From assembly GCA_017455845.1 (NCBI GenBank), contig JAFSYY010000103.1:1-61593 (forward strand): DNA of 61,593 nucleotides, read 5' to 3'. Position numbers and translations under genes: made by a program. Below the pieces are notes generated by a model, which worked only from the letters and a program-made list of their open reading frames with translations, was not told where the DNA came from and made no database searches. Of this stretch, positions 1 through 7,822 are shown piece after piece; within the stretch, counting starts at the first letter, position 1, and each line of letters opens with the position of its first letter. This DNA comes from Prevotella sp. GTDB lineage: Bacteria; Bacteroidota; Bacteroidia; Bacteroidales; Bacteroidaceae.

Positions 1-777
1 CCAGATGTGCAACGGGAACATGGCACTCTTACCGGCACCACCGATGAACATCAGCACCAGGGCGGTGGGGATGATGCAGGCGCCGGCTGTGACGGCCTTG
101 GCCATGTTGCCCTCGATGAACGGCGTGGTGCCCTGGCCCATCACGATGTCGCCCGCAAACGAGAAACTGAACGAGTCGGTGAAGTAGCCGAAGGTCAGGA
201 TGCCGATGAGGAAGAACATATCGGCGAAGCGCGTCACGATGAATGCCTTCTTAGAGGCTGCGATGGCGGGCTTCAACGGATAGTAGAAACCGATGAGCAG
301 GTAACTGCTGACACCCACCAACTCCCAGAACATATACATTTGGAAGATGTTGGTGGCGAGCACCAAGCCCAGCATCGACATGGTGAAGAGGCTCAAGAAG
401 GCATAGTAGCGCTGGAAGCCCTTTTCGCCGTGCATGTAGCCAAAGGAATAGATGTGCACCATAAGCGACACCGTGGAGATGACGATGAGCATCATCACCG
501 AGATGGGGTCGAGCAGGATGCCCATGTCGAAATGGAGGTTGCCAAGGGGCAGCCACGTGAAGTTGTAGGGAACAATCGTCTGGAAGATGCCCTCCGCGGT
601 GCGGTCAGCCGTGAAATAGGTGAAGGCCGTCCAATAGGAGAGAATCGTGACGAGCGACAGCGAGCACGTGCCGATGAGTCCGGCAGCCTTGTGCTGCATC
701 TTCATGCCAGCCAGTCCTAACACGATGAAGGACAGAAGTGGCAGCAACAGTATTAAATAAGATAATTCGTAAACCAT
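1..777 (-). CDS. nuoL: NADH-quinone oxidoreductase subunit L, partial (N-terminal part)
   Basis: The first 259 residues of the proton-pumping membrane subunit NuoL; the gene runs off the window at base 1. Many hydrophobic membrane segments are visible. The motif WELVGVSSYLL begins near residue 151 and carries the conserved channel glutamate (E152). The visible part ends in GKSAMFPLHIW, the conserved lysine segment of this antiporter-like family. The ATG at 777 lies 5 bp after the nuoK stop, so it is the next gene of the nuo operon. NuoM and NuoN are expected beyond the edge. Identity is firm from motifs and gene order. Confidence 0.93.
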   Translation of the reverse strand, partial: MVYELSYLILLLPLLSFIVLGLAGMKMQHKAAGLIGTCSLSLVTILSYWTAFTYFTADRTAEGIFQTIVPYNFTWLPLGNLHFDMGILLDPISVMMLIVISTVSLMVHIYSFGYMHGEKGFQRYYAFLSLFTMSMLGLVLATNIFQMYMFWELVGVSSYLLIGFYYPLKPAIAASKKAFIVTRFADMFFLIGILTFGYFTDSFSFSFAGDIVMGQGTTPFIEGNMAKAVTAGACIIPTALVLMFIGGAGKSAMFPLHIW

Positions 778-782
778 AACTT

Positions 783-1094
783 CTATCCTTTTAAGTTAGT
801 TATTGCCTCGACGCTATCGCTCTTGAAGTGACGATAGACGTTGATGATGATCGCGATGGCCACGGCACTCTCGGCGGCACTGACACCGATGGAGAAGAGG
901 GTCATGAAGAATCCCTCGAGATGCCCGTCGGGGAAGAGCAGCCGGTTGAACGCGGCGAAGTTGATGTCCACGGCGTTGAGAACCAACTCAATAGAGATGA
1001 GCATGGCAATCAGGTTGCGGCGGGTGACGAAGCCGAAGACGCCGATGAAGAACAGGAGTGCTGAAAGCACGAAATAACATTCTACTGGTACCAT
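783..1094 (-). CDS. nuoK: NADH-quinone oxidoreductase subunit K
   Basis: A 103-residue protein with three membrane helices, the usual size of NuoK, a membrane-arm proton-translocating subunit of complex I. The segment LIAMLISIELVLNAVDINF carries the conserved helix-2 glutamate. It lies 3 bp after nuoJ and 5 bp before nuoL, so translation is probably coupled. Nothing unusual is seen. Confidence 0.95.
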   Translation of the reverse strand: MVPVECYFVLSALLFFIGVFGFVTRRNLIAMLISIELVLNAVDINFAAFNRLLFPDGHLEGFFMTLFSIGVSAAESAVAIAIIINVYRHFKSDSVEAITNLKG

Positions 1095-1097
1095 AGC

Positions 1098-1616
1098 CTA
1101 ATCCTCGTTTTTACGTGAAACAACCAAGCCGCCGATGATACATGCCAGCAGGAACACTGAGATGAACTCAAACGGCAACACATACTGATACTTGTCGGCA
1201 CCGACGAGGGCCTGGCCGATGCCCTCCATGGGCACCTCGGCGTCGGCCACCTCACAGGCACGATAGACAAACTGATTCTTCAGGAAGACGAAGACCACCG
1301 TGGCCAGTCCGATGAGCGCAGCCAGACCGCCCCAGAGCATCCGCGAGCATTTCACTCGCTCGATGAGTCCCTGGAGGGTGCGCTTGCTGACCAGTTGGAT
1401 GGCAAACACATAGATCATCGTCACGCCACCGGCATAGACGGCAATCTGTGCGGCTCCCAGATACGTATAGTCGAGCAGGAAGTAAAGACCTGCCACGCCA
1501 AAGAGCACGAACAACATGAATGTTGCGGCTCGCATAATCCGCTTGGTCGTCACACACATAATGGCAGAGCCGATGATGACGACGGCGAGAATACAAAACA
1601 TGATTATATTTCCCAT
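1098..1616 (-). CDS. nuoJ: NADH-quinone oxidoreductase subunit J
   Basis: A 172-residue membrane protein with five predicted hydrophobic segments. The stretch YLGAAQIAVYAGGVTMIYVFAIQL is split by short polar positions and is typical of the NuoJ third helix, which links the quinone site to the proton pumps. It sits between nuoI (5 bp) and nuoK (3 bp) in the conserved order I-J-K-L. Confidence 0.94.
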   Translation of the reverse strand: MGNIIMFCILAVVIIGSAIMCVTTKRIMRAATFMLFVLFGVAGLYFLLDYTYLGAAQIAVYAGGVTMIYVFAIQLVSKRTLQGLIERVKCSRMLWGGLAALIGLATVVFVFLKNQFVYRACEVADAEVPMEGIGQALVGADKYQYVLPFEFISVFLLACIIGGLVVSRKNED

Positions 1617-1621
1617 AATCT

Positions 1622-2167
1622 TTACTTCTTCTTAGTGTTGAACTTTCCGACTTGCCACTCGGCGCCGCCATCTAAGAGGTTGGGCAGCGAGCCACCCTGA
1701 TAGACCTCCTTGTCGAGGTGGAGCACCAGTTTGTCGCGCTTGAACGTGGCGTTCTCGAAATCGTTGGTAAACTCGATGGCATCGAAGTTGCAGGCGTTGG
1801 TACAGAGTTGGCAGAACATGCAGTCGCCCAGGTCGTACTGATAGTCGTCGAGCACCTTCTTCTTCTTGCCCGTCTCGGGATCCTCGGCCATGTGAGCCGT
1901 AATCTTGATGGTTCCGTTGGGGCATGCCTTCTCGCATAGCGTACAGGCGGTGCACTTATATGTGCCGTCGTCATTGCGCTTGAAGACCAGACGGCCACGG
2001 TGACGCTTGGCCACGTGGAGGGTGGTCTTACGGTTCTCGGGGTACTGCTCCGTGCACTTGTTGGTCCAGTAGTCCTTGGCGTATTCCTTCAAGGTGGTCT
2101 TCATGCCGACAGCCAGCGTCTTGATGCCGTGCCCGAGTTCGCTGAAATATGATTTGTTATCTTCCAT
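1622..2167 (-). CDS. nuoI: NADH-quinone oxidoreductase subunit I, 4Fe-4S ferredoxin-type
   Basis: The 181-residue iron-sulfur subunit that holds clusters N6a and N6b on the peripheral arm. Two ferredoxin motifs are visible: C72-C75-C78-C82 (CTACTLCEKACP) and C116-C119-C122-C126 (CMFCQLCTNAC). In the second motif the usual proline after the last cysteine is Asn. A lysine-rich linker joins the motifs. A 169-bp AT-rich gap separates it from nuoH upstream, the only sizeable gap in the operon. Confidence 0.95.
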   Translation of the reverse strand: MEDNKSYFSELGHGIKTLAVGMKTTLKEYAKDYWTNKCTEQYPENRKTTLHVAKRHRGRLVFKRNDDGTYKCTACTLCEKACPNGTIKITAHMAEDPETGKKKKVLDDYQYDLGDCMFCQLCTNACNFDAIEFTNDFENATFKRDKLVLHLDKEVYQGGSLPNLLDGGAEWQVGKFNTKKK

Positions 2168-2336
2168 TGAAATTATTTTTTTCTGGAAACGAATTTGTTA
2201 TTCCTTTTTTGGAAACGAATTTGAATAATTTTTTATAATTTGACCACTAATTTTTATAATCCTATTTTTTAATTATTATAATTTGTGGATGAAATTATTC
2301 TAATTATGATAATTTGTTTCCAAAAACCTTAAAAAT
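2168..2336. repeat. AT-rich gap between nuoH and nuoI with direct and inverted repeats
   Basis: This 169-bp stretch holds no credible gene. GGAAACGAATTTG occurs directly at 2185-2197 and 2211-2223, and an inverted relative (AATTTGTTTCCA) lies at 2311-2322 near the nuoH stop. The ends could therefore pair across the gap. It may be a small palindromic insertion or a processing/attenuation site inside the nuo transcript; the sequence does not decide. Confidence 0.5.
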
Positions 2337-3434
2337 TTATTTCACGTACAGGCCGAAGGCCACGATGACGGTCATCAGCACGAGGTTGATGAGGGCGAGG
2401 GGCATGAGGTACTTCCACTCTAACTTCAGAATCTGGTCGATTCGCAGACGGGGGAACGTCCACTTGATCCACATCAGCACCCAGACGAGCAGGAAAGCCT
2501 TGCCCATGAACCACACGATGCCGGGGATGTACTGCATCACCTGGTCGAAGCCGTCGACACCAATCTGGATGGGTGCCCAGCCTCCGAGGAACACCGTGGC
2601 GGCAATGCCTGCGATGATGAAGAGGTTGAGGAACTCGGCCAAATAGAAGAAACCGAAGCCCATACCCGAGTACTCCGTGTGGTGACCGGCGGTCAACTCG
2701 CTCTCGGCCTCGGCCATGTCGAAGGGGCCGCGGTTGGCCTCGGCATTACCGGCGATGAGGAACACGATGAAAGCGATGATGGCGGGCACGTGACCCTGCA
2801 CGATGAGCCAGCCCCAGGGGCCGTTCTGCGCCTCGACGATGCCAGAGACCTGCATCGTGCCCGTCAGGATGACGGCGGTGATGAGGCAGAGGCACAGCGA
2901 CATCTCGTAGGAGATCATCTGTACGGCGGCACGCATGGCCGACACCACAGAGTACTTGTTGTTTGAGGCCCATCCTGCCATGAAGATACCCACCACGCCG
3001 ATGCTGGAGATGGCCGTCAGCAGGAACACGCCCACATTGAAGTCGAGGATATGTGCGCCCTTGTTCCAAGGCAGGAAGCAGAAGGCACCCACCGAGCCGA
3101 AGATGACGAGGAACGGGGCGACGGCATAGAGCAGTTTGTCGGCCTTGTCGACGAAGAAAATCTCCTTGATGAGCATCTTCAGCACGTCGGCCACCACCTG
3201 CAGCAGTCCCCAAGGACCCACGCGGACGGGGCCTATGCGGCACTGGAAGTAGGCGCAGACCTTACGCTCCATGAAAATCAGAATCATGGCGATTACCGAA
3301 TAGGCACCCAGGATGACTGACCCTACGAGCACACACTCTATGAGAATCGCCCAGAACTCGCCAAGGCCCACCGTCTGCGTCAGCAGAGCATGGAACCAGG
3401 CGGTTACTTTCGAGAAATCAAATATATGTTCCAT
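2337..3434 (-). CDS. nuoH: NADH-quinone oxidoreductase subunit H
   Basis: A 365-residue membrane subunit forming the quinone-binding interface of complex I. Family signatures seen include MERKVCAYFQCRIGPVRVGPWGLLQ near residue 55 and a loop rich in acidic residues, NRGPFDMAEAESELTAGHHTEY, near residue 235. It follows nuoCD by 6 bp with no room for nuoE, nuoF or nuoG, which stand between them in 14-subunit operons. Confidence 0.95.
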   Translation of the reverse strand: MEHIFDFSKVTAWFHALLTQTVGLGEFWAILIECVLVGSVILGAYSVIAMILIFMERKVCAYFQCRIGPVRVGPWGLLQVVADVLKMLIKEIFFVDKADKLLYAVAPFLVIFGSVGAFCFLPWNKGAHILDFNVGVFLLTAISSIGVVGIFMAGWASNNKYSVVSAMRAAVQMISYEMSLCLCLITAVILTGTMQVSGIVEAQNGPWGWLIVQGHVPAIIAFIVFLIAGNAEANRGPFDMAEAESELTAGHHTEYSGMGFGFFYLAEFLNLFIIAGIAATVFLGGWAPIQIGVDGFDQVMQYIPGIVWFMGKAFLLVWVLMWIKWTFPRLRIDQILKLEWKYLMPLALINLVLMTVIVAFGLYVK

Positions 3435-3440
3435 AGTTAT

Positions 3441-5051
3441 TTATCTGTCGATGTCAGGTATAACAATATCGATGGCAGCACACGTAGCAATGAGGTCAGC
3501 CACCTTCTGACCGCGCAGCATCGGGTCGAAGGCACCAACGAGCGAGAGCCCCATGGGGCGCATCTTCATGCGGTAAGGGCTCTTGTCGCCACGAGAGTCG
3601 AGATATACGCCAAACTCGCCTGCCACACCCTCAACGGAGTAGTACCACTGACCCTCGGGGCACTTGATGATGGGCTTCTGCTTCACGTAGAAGTCGCCCT
3701 CGGGGATGTTGTCGATGAGTTGTTCGATGATGTTCAGGCTCTGGTACATCTCGTTGATATGGATGAGATAGCGCGCCATGGAATCGCAGGTGTTGAGCGT
3801 GCACTGTTCCCACTCCACCTTGTCGTACATGTCGTAGGGGTGATTCTTGCGCACGTCGTTCTTCCAGCCCGAGGCACGTCCGGCCGGTCCCGTCACGCCG
3901 TAGTTGATACAGTCCTCAAGACTCATCGGGCCGCAGTTCTCCAGACGGTTGTGGGTGATGATGTTGTCGCCAAACACGTCCATATACTCCTGAATCATCG
4001 GGCGCAGGTACTTCACCAGGTCCTTACAGTTCTTCACGAAGTTAGGATCGATGTCGTCCTGCAAGCCACCTATTCTATAATAGTTCTGAATGAGGCGTCC
4101 GCCCGTGGTCTCCTCCATCACGTTGAGCACGTGTTCACGGTCGCGCATGCCATAGAGCATTGCCGTCAGGGCTCCAAGATCCTGACCTACGCAAGAGGTG
4201 TAAAGCAGGTGCGAGTCGATACGCTGAAGTTCGTCCATAATGGTGCGGATGTACTTGATGCGGTCGGTCAACTCTACACCCAGGGCTTCTTCAATCACAC
4301 CAACCAGCGCATGACGGTGCTGCATGGCTCCCAGATAGTTCAGGCGGTCGGTCAGTGCCAGCGTCTGCGGGTAGGTCATCGACTCCCACATCTTCTCTAT
4401 GCCACGATGGATATAGCCCAGATGCGGATAAACGCGCTTGACGGTTTCCCCGTCAAGGACCGTCTGCAGTCGCAGCACACCGTGGGTGGCAGGGTGCTGT
4501 GGACCTATGTTTATGACGTAGTCGTCGGCAGAGAACAGTTGGTTCTGCTTCGTCTGCAGGTCACCGTTCTTGTCAATGTAGTATTCCAGTCCGTAGTCAG
4601 GCTCTACGTCATCGTCGAGTGTGTACTCGTCGGTAGCCTTGAAGTCTTTGCGCAGGGGAAGTCCCTTGAAATCGTTGCGCAAGAAGAGGCGGCGCATATC
4701 GGGATGACCCAGGAACACTATGCCGAGGAAGTCGAACACCTCGCGCTCCAGCAGGTCGGCACCCTTCCAGATACTCACAACCGACGGGAGGTAGTGGGTC
4801 AATAATCCGTCGGTATCGCCAGTGCCGTTAGAGGCCATGCCGTCGCCACACACCTTGGTACGAGCCAGCATCTTCACGCTGCAACGCTCGTGGTTCTCAG
4901 TATTCTCAAGGATATAGATACAGCCTAATCCCTCTTCGCCAAAGTCCTCACCGACGATGGTAACAAGGAAGTCGAAGTGCTTCTTGTCCTTCAAGTTCTG
5001 CATCTCCTGCGCAAACTTGTCAAAGTCAAATACAAGATGATTCAGTTTCAT
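3441..5051 (-). CDS. nuoCD: NADH-quinone oxidoreductase fused subunit C/D
   Basis: A 536-residue fusion of NuoC (about residues 1-145) and NuoD (about 175-536), peripheral-arm subunits that help form the quinone pocket. The NuoC signature EREVFDFLGIVFLGHPDMRR is at about 102-121. The NuoD part begins with NIGPQHPATHGVLRL at 181 and ends in the typical DIVIPDIDR. C/D fusion is known in several bacteria including Bacteroidota. The start overlaps the nuoB stop by 4 bp (ATGA). Confidence 0.95.
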   Translation of the reverse strand: MKLNHLVFDFDKFAQEMQNLKDKKHFDFLVTIVGEDFGEEGLGCIYILENTENHERCSVKMLARTKVCGDGMASNGTGDTDGLLTHYLPSVVSIWKGADLLEREVFDFLGIVFLGHPDMRRLFLRNDFKGLPLRKDFKATDEYTLDDDVEPDYGLEYYIDKNGDLQTKQNQLFSADDYVINIGPQHPATHGVLRLQTVLDGETVKRVYPHLGYIHRGIEKMWESMTYPQTLALTDRLNYLGAMQHRHALVGVIEEALGVELTDRIKYIRTIMDELQRIDSHLLYTSCVGQDLGALTAMLYGMRDREHVLNVMEETTGGRLIQNYYRIGGLQDDIDPNFVKNCKDLVKYLRPMIQEYMDVFGDNIITHNRLENCGPMSLEDCINYGVTGPAGRASGWKNDVRKNHPYDMYDKVEWEQCTLNTCDSMARYLIHINEMYQSLNIIEQLIDNIPEGDFYVKQKPIIKCPEGQWYYSVEGVAGEFGVYLDSRGDKSPYRMKMRPMGLSLVGAFDPMLRGQKVADLIATCAAIDIVIPDIDR

Positions 5052-5752
5052 TTCGGTTCCTCCTGTTCTTTTTTAAGCGTTTCTGTAAACTCTGCAGGCA
5101 CATCGGTCACCACGATGGGCTTCTTGCCGCCGCGACCGTAGGTCAGTTCCTCGTTAGAAACGCCCAGAGCAGCCTCCTCGGCGGTCTGCTTGTGGTTGGC
5201 ACCACCGAAGAACTTTTCTATCTTCACCTTGCGCTGCAACTGCATCATGCCATACATGATAGCCTCCGGACGCGGGGGACAGCCAGGAATAAACACATCC
5301 ACAGGCACAATCTCCTCGATGCCCTTCACTACGTGGTACGACGACTTGAACGGTCCGCCGCTGATGGCGCAGCCGCCCACGGCAACCACATACTTTGGCT
5401 CGGCCATCTCATCGTACAGGCGTTTCAGCGCCGGAGCCATCTTGTGGGTAATCGTTCCGGCACACATGATCAGGTCGGCCTGACGGGGAGAGTTTCGCGT
5501 CACCTCAAAACCGAAGCGCGAGAAATCATAACGTGCACAGCCACAGGCCATGAACTCGATACCGCAGCAACTGGTGGCAAACGTCAGCGACCACAGCGAG
5601 TTGCTGCGTCCCCAGTTAATCAGCGAGTCCAGGTTGCCTGTCAACACATTGACGCCACCCTCATGGAGTTCGTCCACAATACGCTCCAACGACTCGTTGT
5701 CCTTGAACTCGTCGTAAGGGAGCATTTTGATTTTCGGTTTTCTTACTTCCAT
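5048..5752 (-). CDS. nuoB: NADH-quinone oxidoreductase subunit B, 4Fe-4S N2 cluster
   Basis: A 234-residue subunit carrying cluster N2, the last electron donor before quinone. Cluster ligands are visible: the tandem cysteines C62-C63 in TSCCGIEF, C128 in VGGCAISGG and C158 in IPGCPPRPE. I chose the ATG at 5752 (MEVRKPKIK) rather than an upstream in-frame start, because the upstream residues do not resemble NuoB and would run deep into nuoA. The gene overlaps nuoA by 10 bp. The C-terminal tail after KVKIEKFF is about 50 residues longer than minimal NuoB. Confidence 0.95.
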   Translation of the reverse strand: MEVRKPKIKMLPYDEFKDNESLERIVDELHEGGVNVLTGNLDSLINWGRSNSLWSLTFATSCCGIEFMACGCARYDFSRFGFEVTRNSPRQADLIMCAGTITHKMAPALKRLYDEMAEPKYVVAVGGCAISGGPFKSSYHVVKGIEEIVPVDVFIPGCPPRPEAIMYGMMQLQRKVKIEKFFGGANHKQTAEEAALGVSNEELTYGRGGKKPIVVTDVPAEFTETLKKEQEEPK

Positions 5753-6093
5753 TCCAGTGCTCCTTTCCGCCAGGCGTAGGCCAGGCCAAATACTAATACT
5801 AACAAGAAGAAGCCGATGCTGAGCAATGCTGCCGCACCGAACTGCTTCACTACTACAGCCCATGGATATAGAAACACCGTTTCCACATCGAACATGAGGA
5901 AGAGGATGGCAAACAAATAATAGCCCACGTTAATGGGAATCCATGAGGTACCGCGCGTGGGTATGCCACTTTCGTATGGCTCACCCTTGATCTTAGTGTA
6001 AGATCGCGGTCCTAATAGTTTCGCCGTCACATAGGCTGCTGCCACCAGTGTAATAGCCGTCACGAGGACGGTAATTAACATTGTGAAATTCAT
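5743..6093 (-). CDS. nuoA: NADH-quinone oxidoreductase subunit A
   Basis: A 116-residue membrane subunit with three helices and the family segments KGEPYESGIPTRG and FLMFDVETVFLYPWA, the latter with acidic residues of the quinone-linked E-channel. It is the first gene of the operon. The likely promoter (-7 box TACCTTTG read on the minus strand) is at 6138-6145. Confidence 0.95.
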   Translation of the reverse strand: MNFTMLITVLVTAITLVAAAYVTAKLLGPRSYTKIKGEPYESGIPTRGTSWIPINVGYYLFAILFLMFDVETVFLYPWAVVVKQFGAAALLSIGFFLLVLVFGLAYAWRKGALEWK

Positions 6094-6137
6094 AAAAACT
6101 ATTTAATGTTATAACAATAATGTTCTTAATAGCGGTG

Positions 6138-6145
6138 CAAAGGTA
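6138..6145 (-). promoter_or_regulatory. Promoter -7 box for nuo operon
   Basis: TACCTTTG on the minus strand matches the Bacteroidota -7 consensus TAnnTTTG and lies 45 bp upstream of the nuoA start. No clear -33 box was seen, so strength is uncertain. Confidence 0.6.
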
Positions 6146-6186
6146 GTAAAAAAAATGCATTAAATAGCATATTTGCTAGGAAAAAA

Positions 6187-6218
6187 TTTGGCGGTTACAT
6201 TTTTTTTCCTTACTTTTG
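6187..6218 (+). promoter_or_regulatory. Promoter of sigma factor gene
   Basis: TTTG at 6187-6190 and TACTTTTG at 6211-6218 are separated by 20 bp, matching the Bacteroidota housekeeping promoter. The predicted leader to the ATG at 6305 is about 80 nt and very AT-rich. The promoter faces away from the nuo promoter. Confidence 0.65.
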
Positions 6219-6304
6219 CACCCGACAATTTAAAAAATAACTCATTAAACTAAATATTATTGCCTATCGAAACAAAATTTACTTCATAAAAAATATTTAA
6301 AGAT

Positions 6305-6904
6305 ATGAAGAATTTTGAAGGAGTAGCCGACGAAGCATTGGCATTACTCTATATCAATGGCGACAACCGTGCGTTCGATGAGTTATTATCACGCACCCAG
6401 GAGAAACTGTTCACATACATCATGTTCGTGGTTCGCGACCATGACGTTGCTGACGACATCTTCCAAGAGACCTTCGTCAAGGTTATCACGAAACTTCAGC
6501 AGGGTCAATACACCGACTCCGGGAAATTCCTGTTCTGGATTACGCGCATTGCCCATAACTGCATCATGGACTGGTACAGGCTGCAGCAGTCGAGCCATAT
6601 CATCGAGGTAACCGAAAACAACGACCTGCAAAACCTGAAGAGCCTCTCAGTGATGGACACCAACAAAGAGGCCGAGATGATCAACGAGCAGGTGCTCATT
6701 GATATTAAAAGGATGGTAGACACCCTGCCTACCACACAGCGTGAGGTGGTCTATATGCGCTATTATCAGCAACTGTCGTTCAAGGAGATTGCCGAGTTGA
6801 CAGGCGTGAGCATCAACACGTCGCTGGGCCGCATGCGCTACGCACTGATCAACTTGAGGAAGATGGCCAAGGAGCACCAGATAGAACTGGCACTGTGTGA
6901 GTAA
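6305..6904 (+). CDS. RNA polymerase sigma factor, ECF (sigma-70 family)
   Basis: A 199-residue alternative sigma factor. Region 2 is seen around residues 23-98 (DELLSRTQEKLFTYIMFVV; DVADDIFQETFVKV; FLFWITRIAHNCIMDWYR), binding the -10 element and core polymerase. Region 4 is around 138-190 (LPTTQREVVYMRYYQQLSFKEIAELTGVS with a helix-turn-helix). No anti-sigma or SusC/D gene follows, unlike many Bacteroidota ECF genes, and it is divergent from the nuo operon. Its stimulus cannot be told from sequence. The stop codon abuts a tandem repeat. Confidence 0.9.
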   Translation: MKNFEGVADEALALLYINGDNRAFDELLSRTQEKLFTYIMFVVRDHDVADDIFQETFVKVITKLQQGQYTDSGKFLFWITRIAHNCIMDWYRLQQSSHIIEVTENNDLQNLKSLSVMDTNKEAEMINEQVLIDIKRMVDTLPTTQREVVYMRYYQQLSFKEIAELTGVSINTSLGRMRYALINLRKMAKEHQIELALCE

Positions 6905-6996
6905 TCAAAGTGCCCGCAACTGCCTGGTCAAAGTGCCCGCAACTGCCTGATCAAAGTGCCCGCGACTGGCTGATCAAAGTGCCCGCAACTGGCTGA
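6905..6996. repeat. 23-bp tandem repeat, four copies, ending in rpe coding sequence
   Basis: Units beginning TCAAAGTGCCCGC start at 6905, 6928, 6951 and 6974, an exact 23-bp period. The first unit begins at the base after the sigma stop codon. The last is the 3' end of rpe, including its stop. Each copy repeats the rpe end (QLRAL-stop on the minus strand), so the whole convergent gap is duplicated gene end. Confidence 0.9.
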
Positions 6997-7621
6997 TGAC
7001 GGTCTCTGGTTCGGGAGCCTTGAACACGTAACTGCCACTTACCAGCACATCGACACCGGCAGCCACCAGACGGGGGGCTGTCTCACCCTGTACGCCGCCA
7101 TCGACCTCTATCAACGCCTTGCTGCCGCTCTCATCTATCAACTTGCGCAGGCGTTTCACCTTCTGTATGGTGTTCTCGATGAAGACCTGGCCGCCAAAGC
7201 CCGGGTTCACGCTCATCAGCAGCACCATGTCCACATCGCCGATAATATCTTCCAGCACAGAGACAGGTGTCGACGGATTCAGGGTGACACCAGCCTTCAT
7301 GCCAGCGCCATGAATCTCCTGCATCGTGCGATGCAGATGCACGCAGGCCTCCTGATGAACGTTCATCATCATCGCCCCCAGGCGTGCCGTCTGCTGGATG
7401 TAGCGTTCTGGTTTCTCTATCATATAATGCACGTCAAGCGGTTTGCGGCATACCTTTGCCACGGCCTCGAGCACCGGGAAGCCGAAGGAGATATTTGGCA
7501 CAAACGAGCCGTCCATCACATCCAGGTGAAGCCAGTCGGCCTCAGAGCGGTTTATCATCTGAATATCCTGGTCGAGGTGGAGGAAGTCGGCCGCAAGCAG
7601 TGAAGGTGAAACTAAAGTCAT
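6974..7621 (-). CDS. rpe: Ribulose-phosphate 3-epimerase
   Basis: A 215-residue cytoplasmic TIM-barrel enzyme of the pentose phosphate pathway interconverting ribulose 5-phosphate and xylulose 5-phosphate. Family motifs are intact: LHLDVMDGSFVPNISFG (metal ligands), VHYMIEKPERY, MSVNPGFGGQVFIE and EVDGGVQ followed by LVSGSYVF for phosphate binding. Length is normal. Its final codons are the fourth unit of a 23-bp tandem repeat. Confidence 0.95.
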   Translation of the reverse strand: MTLVSPSLLAADFLHLDQDIQMINRSEADWLHLDVMDGSFVPNISFGFPVLEAVAKVCRKPLDVHYMIEKPERYIQQTARLGAMMMNVHQEACVHLHRTMQEIHGAGMKAGVTLNPSTPVSVLEDIIGDVDMVLLMSVNPGFGGQVFIENTIQKVKRLRKLIDESGSKALIEVDGGVQGETAPRLVAAGVDVLVSGSYVFKAPEPETVISQLRAL

Positions 7622-7761
7622 GGCTATCTTTACTAATAATTTATTGATTAGTTAAGGCAGTAAGCCTGCTGGTTTGCCACACGGTACGTGTAGGCTATTT
7701 CCCTGATAAGTCTTAGCGTTCTCTCGCTGGGGTGGGTCTCTTCATAAGTAAATATCTTCAT

Positions 7762-7808
7762 AGGCATCACGTTTTGTTTGACTTATATACTTTAGTAACG
7801 TGATGCCT
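7762..7808. terminator. Stem-loop between fmt and rpe
   Basis: A 12-bp perfect stem, AGGCATCACGTT at 7762-7773 with AACGTGATGCCT at 7797-7808, closes a 23-nt loop. There is no clear T tract, so it may be a terminator, an RNA end-protector or a protein site. The rest of the 200-bp gap shows nothing recognisable. Confidence 0.4.
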
Positions 7809-7822
7809 TTCATAATATTATG

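Noticed and set aside
3390-4805. A 471-codon plus-strand open frame opposite nuoCD
   Set aside because: Antisense to a complete conserved gene, His/Val-rich with no recognisable domain.
5753-5863. Longer NuoB with a 37-residue extension
   Set aside because: The extension lies inside nuoA in another frame and has no similarity to NuoB; the ATG at 5752 fits.
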